Origin: an uncultured Sutterella sp. | GTDB lineage: Bacteria; Pseudomonadota; Gammaproteobacteria; Burkholderiales; Burkholderiaceae_F | Direction: 5' to 3' | Assembly: GCA_934249275.1 (NCBI GenBank) | Contig: CAKQKT010000059.1 | Location: forward strand, 1-12,257 | Length of the DNA stretch: 12,257 nt | Shown here: positions 1 through 6,588 of the stretch, one piece after another | Position numbering within the stretch: the stretch's first letter is position 1 | How the letters are laid out: the number at the start of each line of letters is the position of its first letter | Notes under the pieces: model-generated | What the model saw: only the letters and a program-made list of their open reading frames with translations | What the model was told of the DNA's origin: nothing | The model's database searches: none | Made by a program: the position numbers and the translations under genes

Positions 1-67
1 GTCCTTCCCCTGTTCGGGCGGACAGCGGACTTTCACCGCATAGACACACGTGCGCTGCTGGGCGCAC
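1..67 (-). mobile_element. 5' end of a group II (class C-like) intron, truncated by window edge
   Basis: Read on the minus strand from position 67 leftwards, the sequence opens with GUGCGCCCAGCA, a typical group II intron 5' end (GUGYG start). It continues with GUCUAU and then the small stem GCGG-UGAAAGU-CCGC. From memory, the group IIC intron of Oceanobacillus iheyensis has the same order: GUGUGCCCGGCA, GUCUAU, GGGUGAGAGUCCC. A perfect 6-bp pairing GUGCGC/GCGCAC (67-62 with 55-50) can form the first stem. The proposed intron boundary lies exactly after a terminator hairpin and its T-rich tail (68-100), which is the known target type of class C introns. Only 67 nt are visible, so the reverse-transcriptase/maturase ORF and domains V-VI should lie left of position 1. 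It could be a full intron or a 5' fragment. The identification is strong on pattern; class C is inferred mainly from the insertion site. Confidence 0.8.
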
Positions 68-100
68 AAAGAAAAGCGGTCTTTCATTTCGAAAGACCGC
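68..100 (-). terminator. Intrinsic terminator of the GntR-family gene; intron target site
   Basis: There is a perfect 10-bp stem, GCGGTCTTTC (76-85) with GAAAGACCGC (91-100), and a 5-nt loop. On the minus strand it is followed by TTTTCTTT (75-68). It lies 24 bp past the stop codon of the regulator gene. The T-rich tail runs straight into the first base of the group II intron, so this hairpin is both the gene's terminator and the probable recognition structure for intron insertion. Confidence 0.87.
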
Positions 101-124
101 CCTTGCGGAAGCGTTTTACGGTTC

Positions 125-814
125 TTAGCGCCCGTTCTGAAGAAGCTCGACCTGTTCGCCGAGTTGCTGGCTCAGGAGAAGCTTGGCTTCGTCCTCACGG
201 CCGGCCTTGATGGCGGTGAGCAGCAGGCGTTCGTTCTTTGCAATGTCGAGGAAGAACTGCGGATCGTTCTGCGGCAGGTTCTCGGTCGTCTTTTCGAAGT
301 ATGTCACCAACGCGGCGGAGAAGACCTGAAGCACGCGGTTGCCGCAGGCTTCAAGAAGGAGAAGGTGGAATTCGCGGTCCCAGCGGTCGGCTTCGGTCGT
401 ATTGCCGGCGTTGGCCTCAATGCGGCTGATCGCATCCTCAAGTCGTCCGAGAAGAGCCGGCGTCATGCGGCGGATGGCGAGCGGAATGATGTTCACTTCA
501 ATCAGCTGGCGGGCTTCGATGAATTCGCGAATGTCAAAGTTCGCAATGTCCATCTGAACCTGAATCTGCGCTGAGAGGTTCTTCGGGCCAAGCGCATTCA
601 CGGTCATGCCGCGCTTCGGAGCACGATCGACAACGCCCATCTGGGAAAGAACGCTCAGAGCTTTGCGCACCTTGTAGCGCGTCACATTGAAGCGGGTTGC
701 CAGTTCTGTCTCTGTATCAATGCGTTCGCCGGCCTTTGCCTGGCGAAGAATATGGTGATGAATATCGCGAAAGAGCGCTTCTTCATCCATGGAAAGCTGA
801 TCCTGTTTCGACAC
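125..814 (-). CDS. GntR family transcriptional regulator, FadR/FCD subfamily
   Basis: This is a DNA-binding repressor or activator of 229 aa. The N-terminal winged helix-turn-helix spans about residues 11-75 (TETELATRFNVTRYKVRKAL, then a GVV-RAPKRGMTV wing). The C-terminal all-helical FCD ligand domain covers about 95-222 and carries the usual D-x3-H segment (D146, H150 in WDREFHLLLLEACGN). The two later metal-binding histidines normal for metal-dependent FCD domains are not visible: the expected positions hold E195 and Q217. The start chosen is GTG at 814, because GGGAG lies 5 nt upstream (820-824). ATG at 790 (221 aa) is the alternative. The open frame running up to 958 has no supporting signal. 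The gene is downstream of mutS on the same strand with its own likely promoter. Its ligand and targets cannot be told from the sequence; autoregulation is plausible given palindromes at its promoter. Confidence 0.86.
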   Translation of the reverse strand: MSKQDQLSMDEEALFRDIHHHILRQAKAGERIDTETELATRFNVTRYKVRKALSVLSQMGVVDRAPKRGMTVNALGPKNLSAQIQVQMDIANFDIREFIEARQLIEVNIIPLAIRRMTPALLGRLEDAISRIEANAGNTTEADRWDREFHLLLLEACGNRVLQVFSAALVTYFEKTTENLPQNDPQFFLDIAKNERLLLTAIKAGREDEAKLLLSQQLGEQVELLQNGR

Positions 815-854
815 AATGACTCCCGGGGGATCCGTAACTTTAAAAATTCGGTTA

Positions 855-882
855 ATTTTAGAAGGTTTTGCGCATTTTGCAA
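855..882 (-). promoter_or_regulatory. Probable sigma-70 promoter of the GntR-family gene
   Basis: On the minus strand there is TTGCAA (877-882) as -35, a 16-bp spacer, and TAAAAT (855-860) as -10, about 40 bp upstream of the GTG start. The stretch is distinctly AT-rich against its surroundings. The -35 box belongs to a partly symmetrical TTGC-N7-GCAA element (868-882) that might be an operator. The match is fair and not proven. Confidence 0.45.
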
Positions 883-907
883 ATTCGGGCGCATCACGCG
901 CCCGAAT
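880..907 (-). terminator. Hairpin after mutS, possible weak terminator
   Basis: A perfect 10-bp inverted repeat, ATTCGGGCGC (883-892) and GCGCCCGAAT (898-907), with a 5-nt loop lies about 50 bp beyond the mutS stop. On the minus strand only TTT and then GCAAAA follow, so the U-tract is poor. It directly abuts the -35 box of the regulator promoter. It may therefore end mutS transcripts inefficiently, or it may be a protein-binding palindrome upstream of that promoter. Confidence 0.45.
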
Positions 908-954
908 CAGCAGAGTTCGGGCAGGTTGCAAGCATGCTCCCGCCCGCAATGAAA

Positions 955-3615
955 TCACGAATTCTTCGCGACCTTGATGGCTTCCTCGCGAATCTCGTAG
1001 AGCTTTGCGAGCGCTTCGCGCGGCGTCAGGCTGTCGACGTCGAGGTCTGCAACGGAGTCTGCAAAGTCCCGCAGCGCCGGATCGGATTCGGCCGGCGCTT
1101 CCAGTACGGCTACGGAAGAAGTCTGTCCTTCAAAAAAGAGTCCGTCTCCGAAGAGATCGGCCTGAGGAGAATCGATGGCGGCCTCGCGATTTTCGAGCTT
1201 CGTGAGCATTGCACGTGCGCGGCGCACGACCGGGGCGGGGACGCCTGCAAGCTGCGCCACGGCAATGCCGTAGCTGCGGCTCGCCGGACCTTCTTCGATT
1301 TCGTGCAGAAAGACGATCTTGGATCGCGTCTGTGCTGCGGAGACGTGCACGTTGGCAGCTTCCTTCAGGTTGACGGCCAGCTGGGTAAGCTCGAAGTAGT
1401 GCGTAGCGAAAAGGGTGAGCGAACGCGTCGTTTCCACAAGTTCCTGCGCAATCGCGCCCGCAAGCGACAGGCCGTCGAACGTGGCCGTGCCTCGGCCGAT
1501 TTCGTCCATCAGCACGAGCGAGCGGTCGGTGGCCTGATGCAGAATGGCTGCGGCTTCCGTCATTTCGACCATGAAGGTCGAGCGGCCGCGCGCAAGATCG
1601 TCCGATGCGCCGATGCGGGTGTGAATGCGGTCGACCGGGCCGATGGTCACGGATTCGGCCGGCACGAAGGAGCCGGCCCAGGCCAGCAGCGTGATGAGCG
1701 CCACGGCGCGCATGTAGGTCGACTTGCCGCCCATGTTGGGACCCGTGATGATGAGGCAGCGGCGTCCGTCGCCCAGACGGCAGTCGCTCGGCACGTAGGA
1801 TTCGATCGTTGTTTCGACGACGGGATGACGGCCTTTGATGATTTCAATGCCGGGACGGCTCGCAAGCGTCGGACGCACCCAATGGTGTTCGACTGCATGG
1901 CGGGCAAGAGTGCCGACAACGTCAAGCTGAGCCAGTGCGCGTGCTGCGGACATGAGAGCGGGCACGTGTCCTGCAAGCGAGGCGATAAGACCGTCGTAGA
2001 GCTCCTTTTCAAGCGCCGCGGAGCGTTCCTTGGCGGAGAGCGCCTGATCCTCGTAGTTCTTGAGCTCGGGAGTGATGAAGCGCTCGGTGTTCTTGAGCGT
2101 CTGGCGGCGGTGATATTCAACCGGCACGGATGCAGCCTGGCCCTTCGAGACTTCAATATAGAAGCCGTGAACGCGGTTGTATTCGACGCGAAGCGACGAG
2201 AGTCCGGTCTTTTCGCGCTCGCGCTTCTCAAGGTCGAGAAGGAACTGCCCCGTGTTGTCGCGCATCTCGCGCAAAAGTTTCAGCTCCTCGTTGAATTCGG
2301 AGCGGATGACATCCCCTTCTCGAAGGAGCGTCGCAGGTTCGGGCAGGAGCGCAGCATCAAGGTTCGAGAAGATTTCACTCGGAAGCGTGAGCGTCCGGGC
2401 CGTCATGCCGAACCATGCTTCTTCGTGAGAGGAGATTTCGGTGTTGAGTTCGCTCACGAGCGGAAGCGCGTCGCGAAGCGCTGCAAGCTCCTTCGGACGA
2501 ACGGTGCCGAGAGCGATGCGGCTTGCAATGCGCTCGATGTCGGGTAGGCCCTGAAGCCTTGCTTCGATGAAGTTCGAGAAGTTGACGTCTTCGGCGAGGG
2601 CTTCAAGGGCGTCGTGTCGGCCTCGGGCTTCCTCGGCCTTGGTGAGCGGCAGATTGAGCCAGCGGCGCAGTTCGCGGCTGCCCATGGACGTGCCGCATCG
2701 GTCGAGCACGGAGAAGAGCGTGGGACCTCGTCCCTCGCTTCGAATCGAGTCCGAAATTTCGAGATTCCGGCGGCTTGCCGGGTCGATGATGATGTATTCG
2801 GATTCGTCTGTCAGCTTGAGCGGGCTGATGAACGGAATCATGTCGACCTGGGTTTCGGCCGTGTAGTCGAGAAGAGCGTTTGCCGCGGCAAGCACGCCGG
2901 TCTTTCCGGTCACGCCCCAAGCATCAAGATTGTCGAGCCCGAACGTCTTCTTCAGGGCTTCTTCACCGTGTTCGGCATCAAAGTGCCAGACGGGCATCGG
3001 CGTGACGGTGATCTCGGGATGCGTTTCGCGCATGGTGTCGCGAAGCTTTTCCGTGACGAGAAGCTCGGAGGGCGAGATGCGGGCCACTTCGGAGTCGAAC
3101 TGATCGTCCGACACCTCGGTTGCGAAGAAGTCGCCGTTCGAGAGCGTAAGCCATGCAAAGCCCCAGACGGCGTTCTTGCCGGCGGGGCGGGAGACGGAGA
3201 GAAGCACCGCGTCGTTCTTTTCCGGAAGAAGCGACGTGTCCGTCAGCGTGCCCGGCGTGATGATGCGCGAAATGCGGCGCTCCATCAGTCCCTTGCCGGG
3301 CGTGCCGAGCTGTTCGGCAATCACGACCGATTCGCCGAGTCTCACGAGACGTGCGACGTACTGGTCGAGCGAAACCATCGGAATGCCGGCCATCGGAATC
3401 GGATCGCCGTTCTTGAGCTTTCCGCGTTTCGTGAGCGTGATGCCGATCAGGCGGTTGGCTTTGGCGGCATCATCGAAGAACGTTTCATAGAAGTCTCCCA
3501 TGCGGAAGAGCACGAGCGTTTCCGGATAGCGGCGCTTCACTTCGATGAACTGACGCATCGCGGGGGTGAAGTCGTTGAGATCAAGGTCTTCGTCGTGAAT
3601 GAAAGTCTCGGTCAT
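955..3615 (-). CDS. mutS: DNA mismatch repair ATPase MutS
   Basis: MutS is the mismatch-recognition protein that binds mispaired or looped DNA as a clamp and recruits MutL. The 886 aa are close to the usual ~850-890. Domains in order: mismatch-binding domain at the N-terminus with the Phe-X-Glu wedge F42-Y43-E44 (MGDFYETFF); connector and lever/core region to about 590, including the clamp insertion; ABC-type ATPase with Walker A GPNMGGKST (625-633), DDLARGRSTF (672-681), Walker B VLMDE (701-705) and the FATHY switch (736-740). The C-terminal tail has QADLF (818-822), which fits a beta-clamp binding motif, and DSLTPREAL (861-869), the tetramerisation helix signature. All expected catalytic motifs are intact. 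The ATG at 3615 matches the family N-terminus, but the Shine-Dalgarno is weak (GAAG at about -10). suhB lies upstream, separated by a strong terminator, so mutS probably has its own promoter within 3616-3661, where I see no clear boxes; GAGGG/CCCTC (3641-3655) forms a small hairpin there. Confidence 0.98.
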   Translation of the reverse strand: MTETFIHDEDLDLNDFTPAMRQFIEVKRRYPETLVLFRMGDFYETFFDDAAKANRLIGITLTKRGKLKNGDPIPMAGIPMVSLDQYVARLVRLGESVVIAEQLGTPGKGLMERRISRIITPGTLTDTSLLPEKNDAVLLSVSRPAGKNAVWGFAWLTLSNGDFFATEVSDDQFDSEVARISPSELLVTEKLRDTMRETHPEITVTPMPVWHFDAEHGEEALKKTFGLDNLDAWGVTGKTGVLAAANALLDYTAETQVDMIPFISPLKLTDESEYIIIDPASRRNLEISDSIRSEGRGPTLFSVLDRCGTSMGSRELRRWLNLPLTKAEEARGRHDALEALAEDVNFSNFIEARLQGLPDIERIASRIALGTVRPKELAALRDALPLVSELNTEISSHEEAWFGMTARTLTLPSEIFSNLDAALLPEPATLLREGDVIRSEFNEELKLLREMRDNTGQFLLDLEKREREKTGLSSLRVEYNRVHGFYIEVSKGQAASVPVEYHRRQTLKNTERFITPELKNYEDQALSAKERSAALEKELYDGLIASLAGHVPALMSAARALAQLDVVGTLARHAVEHHWVRPTLASRPGIEIIKGRHPVVETTIESYVPSDCRLGDGRRCLIITGPNMGGKSTYMRAVALITLLAWAGSFVPAESVTIGPVDRIHTRIGASDDLARGRSTFMVEMTEAAAILHQATDRSLVLMDEIGRGTATFDGLSLAGAIAQELVETTRSLTLFATHYFELTQLAVNLKEAANVHVSAAQTRSKIVFLHEIEEGPASRSYGIAVAQLAGVPAPVVRRARAMLTKLENREAAIDSPQADLFGDGLFFEGQTSSVAVLEAPAESDPALRDFADSVADLDVDSLTPREALAKLYEIREEAIKVAKNS

Positions 3616-3661
3616 GGGATCTTCAAGGAGAATGTTCGGTGAGGGACGAGCCCTCAGGATG

Positions 3662-3693
3662 AAAAAGGGCCGGACGACGAATCGGTCCGGCCC
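3662..3693 (-). terminator. Intrinsic terminator of suhB
   Basis: A 9-bp GC-rich stem, GGGCCGGAC (3667-3675) with GTCCGGCCC (3685-3693), has a 9-nt loop. On the minus strand it is followed by TTTTT (3666-3662). It lies 33 bp after the suhB stop and 46 bp before the mutS start, so it separates the two transcription units. Confidence 0.85.
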
Positions 3694-3726
3694 GTCAGGC
3701 TGCGGCAGCAGTCTCGGTCGATGGAC

Positions 3727-4539
3727 TTAGGCCTTCTGGGCTTCGCCCACGGCGGGAACCTTGCCCACGAGCGGCAGGAGCTGAGCGAAGATGCGCGGCG
3801 TGCCGGCGCAGACGCGGCCCTGTTCAAGCCAGTCTTCACCGCCGGAAAGGTCGGTGATGAGACCGCCGGCTTCGAGAACCATGAGGCCGCCGGCAGCGAT
3901 GTCCCACTTGTTGAGGCCGGATTCCCAGAAGCCGTCGTAGCGGCCGGCGGCAACCCAGGCGAGGTCAAGAGCGGCGGAGCCCGGACGGCGGATGCCGGCG
4001 GTGCGTTCGGCAACGCGCATGAAGCTCATCATGTAGCCCTTGAAGTCATCCGTGCGGCGGAAGGGGAAGCCCGTGCCGATGACGGCGCGGTTCATGTCCT
4101 TGCGGTCGGAGACGCGGATGCGGCGGTTGTCGAGGAAGGCGCCTTCGCCCTTGGCGGCCGTGAAGAGTTCGTTCTTTGCCACGTCGTAGATCACGCCGGC
4201 GACGACTTCGCCGCGGTAGGCGAGAGCGATCGAAACGGCGTACTGCGGGATGCCGTGCATGAAGTTGAGCGTGCCGTCGATCGGATCAACGATCCAGAGG
4301 TAGTCGCTCTTGGCGGCGCCGATGCGGCCGGCTTCTTCCGTGAGGATGGCATGGTCCGGATAGGCGTGCTGCAGGCAGTCGACGATGGCGGCTTCGGCGG
4401 CGCGGTCGGCGGCGGTCACGAAATCGTTGACGGACTTGTTTTCAATTTCGAGCGTGTCGAGGCTCGTGGCGGCGCGGGTGATTTCAGCGGCGGCGCGGCG
4501 GGCGGCCTTGACGGCAACGGCGATATAAGGCGATTTCAT
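3727..4539 (-). CDS. suhB: Inositol-1-monophosphatase family protein SuhB
   Basis: This is a cytoplasmic Mg2+-dependent phosphatase (inositol-1-phosphate to inositol and phosphate). In enterobacteria SuhB also joins the Nus factor complex on rRNA operons. The 270 aa compare with about 267 in E. coli. Visible motifs: LTEEAG with E68/E69, the IMPase signature DPIDGTLNF with D85 and D88, and the C-terminal signature WDIAAGG with D213. Together E69, D85, D88 and D213 supply the metal site. The ATG at 4539 fits the conserved N-terminus (MKSPYIAVAVKAARRA); an in-frame ATG at 4620 would add 27 atypical residues. No Shine-Dalgarno precedes 4539; the upstream bases are U-rich (TTTTTCTCGT). The gene is divergent from trmJ and closed by its own terminator. 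The family is certain; a role in rRNA antitermination is inferred by homology. Confidence 0.95.
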   Translation of the reverse strand: MKSPYIAVAVKAARRAAAEITRAATSLDTLEIENKSVNDFVTAADRAAEAAIVDCLQHAYPDHAILTEEAGRIGAAKSDYLWIVDPIDGTLNFMHGIPQYAVSIALAYRGEVVAGVIYDVAKNELFTAAKGEGAFLDNRRIRVSDRKDMNRAVIGTGFPFRRTDDFKGYMMSFMRVAERTAGIRRPGSAALDLAWVAAGRYDGFWESGLNKWDIAAGGLMVLEAGGLITDLSGGEDWLEQGRVCAGTPRIFAQLLPLVGKVPAVGEAQKA

Positions 4540-4834
4540 ACGAGAAAAACAGTTTGGAATGGAAAACGTTGCGGCGCACGATCGGGGAGCAGACGGCTCG
4601 ACCCTTGTCGGCGCAAACAATTATTCTAGCCGATCACGGGAGGCGTTGAGAAAAATCCGCCGTCGTTTTTATGAACTTTTGGAAGAGTGAAGGTCCTGTC
4701 GCGCACGGGCGCTGCGGATGTTTTTCGGTAGAATGGGCGGAATCCCTGCGGCGGGCGCCTGCGTGCGTTTCGCTTCTTTATCATGCGGCCCGCATCTTCA
4801 TGAGCCGCAGCTGTTTTGGTTATTACATAAAAAC
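4540..4834. other. Divergent spacer between suhB and trmJ
   Basis: These 295 bp hold no convincing gene. They contain the probable suhB promoter (listed separately) and, on the plus strand, a TAGAAT (4729-4734) after a T-run that could be the -10 of a trmJ promoter but has no recognisable -35 at 16-18 bp. The 30 bp just before trmJ are AT-rich (GGTTATTACATAAAAAC) and lack a Shine-Dalgarno. Short ORFs here lack ribosome sites and resemble nothing I know. Confidence 0.55.
4623..4652 (-). promoter_or_regulatory. Probable promoter of suhB
   Basis: On the minus strand TTCTCA (4647-4652) could serve as -35 and TAGAAT (4623-4628) as -10, with an 18-bp spacer. This would give a leader of about 75-80 nt before the suhB ATG at 4539. 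The -10 is good and the -35 matches 4 of 6 consensus bases. It is tentative. Confidence 0.4.
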
Positions 4835-5632
4835 ATGGACATTCCTCAGCTTGCTTCCCGCGTGCGCTTCGTGCTCTGCGAGCCTGCGCATCCGGGCAAC
4901 ATCGGTTCAGCCGCCCGCGCAATCAAGACGATGGGCTTTCGTGATCTGCGTGTTGTCGCACCCCGAGAACCCGGCTATCGCACGCATGAGGAGGCGATTG
5001 CCTATGCGACGAGCTCCGTCGACGTGCTTGAGGCTTCGCGCATGCATTCCACGCTCGCAGAGGCGCTTGAAGGCGTGACCTTTGCATGGGCGCTCACGGG
5101 CTATGATCGGGAATTCGGACCTCCGATGAGCCCGATGCGTCCGGCGGCCGAGCGATCCGTCGCCTGGCTTGACGAGATGGAGGGAGACATTGCCTTTGTC
5201 TTCGGTACCGAACGAAGCGGCATGACGAATGAAGAGGTCATGCTCTGCCAGGGCTGTGCCGCCATTGCGGCCGATCCGGCCAGTCCGAGCCTCAATCTGG
5301 CGCAGGCCGTCCAGATCACGGCATACGAAATGCACATGGCTCTGATGGCAGCCGAAGGACATGAGGGCCAGCTCTATGACTGGCAGTCCCGCTTCGAACA
5401 TGAAAAGCCGGCAAGCGTTGAGGCTGTTGAAGGGTTCTTTCATCATTGGGAGGAGGCCATGACCGCCTGCGGCGTTCACGATCCTGCCAATCCCAAGTTC
5501 CTCATGCCGATCACCCGCCGTCTCTTCGGCCGAAGCGGCTTGACTCAGACGGAGATTGATCTTCTGCGCGGCATCTGTGCGGCGATCATTCGTCCAAAGC
5601 GCGATCGAAAGGGCTCGAAGACGGGCGCCTGA
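4835..5632 (+). CDS. trmJ: tRNA (cytidine/uridine-32-2'-O)-methyltransferase TrmJ
   Basis: This SPOUT-class methyltransferase 2'-O-methylates the nucleotide at position 32 of the tRNA anticodon loop using S-adenosylmethionine. The 265 aa compare with about 246 in E. coli. SPOUT motifs are clear: motif 1 PGNIGSAARAIKTMGF (20-35), the cofactor-knot segments FVFGTERSGMTNEE (121-134) and SLNLAQAVQI (152-161). The C-terminal 70 residues form the usual helical extension and end in a basic tail (RPKRDRKGSK). The ATG at 4835 starts the conserved RFVLCEPAHPGNIG region after ten residues. Upstream ATGs (for example 4718) would add atypical sequence. No Shine-Dalgarno is visible. cysE follows 86 bp downstream with no U-tailed terminator between, so the two are probably co-transcribed. 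Confidence 0.93.
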   Translation: MDIPQLASRVRFVLCEPAHPGNIGSAARAIKTMGFRDLRVVAPREPGYRTHEEAIAYATSSVDVLEASRMHSTLAEALEGVTFAWALTGYDREFGPPMSPMRPAAERSVAWLDEMEGDIAFVFGTERSGMTNEEVMLCQGCAAIAADPASPSLNLAQAVQITAYEMHMALMAAEGHEGQLYDWQSRFEHEKPASVEAVEGFFHHWEEAMTACGVHDPANPKFLMPITRRLFGRSGLTQTEIDLLRGICAAIIRPKRDRKGSKTGA

Positions 5633-5718
5633 GGCCTTTCGGCCTGCGCGTCACGCCGCTTTCTGCCAAAATAAATTCTTCGGCTCGTTCGGCGGGCCTT
5701 TCATAAAGAGACACATTC

Positions 5719-6504
5719 ATGCTTCAGTACGCACGCGAACTCATTGCGACCATCATGCAGAAGGACCCCGCGGCTCATTCCCGCTGGGAAGTCGTCTTTG
5801 CCTATCCGGGCTTTCACGCCGTGATGATTCATCGCTTTTCGCACTGGTGCTGGATTCAGGACTGGAAGACTGCCGCGCGCATCGTCTCGCATGCCGGCCG
5901 TTTTCTGACCGGCATTGAAATCCATCCGGGCGCAAAGATCGGCCGCCGCGTCTTCATCGACCACGGCATGGGCGTCGTCATCGGCGAGACGGCCGAAGTG
6001 GGCGACGACTGCACGCTCTACCATGGCGTGACGCTCGGCGGCACGAGCCTGGCCGAAGGCACAAAGCGCCATCCGACGCTTGAGCCAAACGTCATTGTCG
6101 GCGCCGGCGCAAAGGTTCTCGGTGCCTTTACCGTTGGAGAGGGCGCACGCATCGGCTCCAACGCCGTCGTCGTGAAACCCGTCGCTGCGGGCGCGACCAT
6201 CGTGGGCGTGCCGGGCCGTCAGGCCGGCGAATCCAAGCCGGAAGAGGCGAAGCGCTTCGAGGCCTATGCCGTTGAAAAGAGCGACGACCCGTATTCCGTC
6301 GCTATCAAGGAGCTCGTTCGCGTGACGCATGAGCAGAACATCGTCATCGAGAAGCTGAGCGAACAGGTTCGCGCTCTCGGCGGCGAGGGCATCGCAGACG
6401 TGCCCAAGGTGAACGGCGCCAACGTCGGCGTCTCCACCCGTCGTGCACGCCACCATCGTCAGAAAAAGATGGCGGCTCAGGCTCCGCAGGATCCGCAGTC
6501 CTGA
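5719..6504 (+). CDS. cysE: Serine O-acetyltransferase CysE (short EpsC-type)
   Basis: CysE acetylates L-serine with acetyl-CoA to O-acetylserine, the first step of cysteine biosynthesis. The protein has 261 aa. A short N-terminal helical region (1-60) precedes a left-handed beta-helix of hexapeptide repeats (about 65-165: [50 protein letters not shown]). Active-site residues can be placed by comparison with E. coli: D81-H82 in FIDHGMG and H118 in KRHPTL; E67 replaces the E. coli Asp143, as is common in the short form. After the helix comes a helical segment (about 190-222) and a basic tail ([12 protein letters not shown]) ending QDPQS. The C-terminal isoleucine that docks into cysteine synthase CysK in E. 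coli is absent. ATG at 5719 follows a weak purine stretch (AAAGAG, 8 nt away). Confidence 0.95.
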   Translation: MLQYARELIATIMQKDPAAHSRWEVVFAYPGFHAVMIHRFSHWCWIQDWKTAARIVSHAGRFLTGIEIHPGAKIGRRVFIDHGMGVVIGETAEVGDDCTLYHGVTLGGTSLAEGTKRHPTLEPNVIVGAGAKVLGAFTVGEGARIGSNAVVVKPVAAGATIVGVPGRQAGESKPEEAKRFEAYAVEKSDDPYSVAIKELVRVTHEQNIVIEKLSEQVRALGGEGIADVPKVNGANVGVSTRRARHHRQKKMAAQAPQDPQS

Positions 6505-6537
6505 TTCTCGTGCAGAAGCAGGTTCAAGAAACGATAG

Positions 6538-6578
6538 GCAAACCGCCCGAGGCCGATGTCCCGGGCGGTTTGCTTTTT
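6538..6578 (+). terminator. Strong intrinsic terminator after cysE
   Basis: A perfect 12-bp stem, GCAAACCGCCCG (6538-6549) with CGGGCGGTTTGC (6562-6573), has a 12-nt loop and is followed by TTTTT (6574-6578) on the plus strand. It sits between the convergent cysE and glnD genes. On the minus strand the tail (CTATCG) is not U-rich, so it mainly serves cysE, though it may also slow glnD transcripts. Confidence 0.93.
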
Positions 6579-6588
6579 GTGGAGTCTG

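Noticed and set aside
1..43. Plus-strand frame ending ...CSGGQRTFTA-stop that could be the tail of a gene
   Set aside because: It is only 14 codons, with no recognisable family, and the same bases fit a group II intron 5' end on the minus strand far better.
1..67. Cobalamin riboswitch or RNase P RNA fragment suggested by GGUGAAAGUCC
   Set aside because: The bases around it do not follow either consensus (no proper B12-box context, no GAGGAAAGUCC), whereas GUGCGCCCAGCA at the edge plus the terminator target fit a group II intron.
815..958. 48-residue N-terminal extension of the GntR-family protein
   Set aside because: It would read through the promoter and the mutS hairpin, has no ribosome site, and lies outside the winged-helix family length; GTG at 814 has GGGAG at the right distance.
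868..2547. 559-codon open frame on the plus strand opposite mutS
   Set aside because: It is antisense to an intact, well-conserved mutS; long antisense frames are common in GC-rich coding DNA, and the translation shows no known domain or ribosome site.
2614..4629. Plus-strand frames of 342 and 302 codons opposite mutS and suhB
   Set aside because: They mirror the codon structure of the real genes and have low-complexity Arg/Gly/Ala-rich translations without homology signals.
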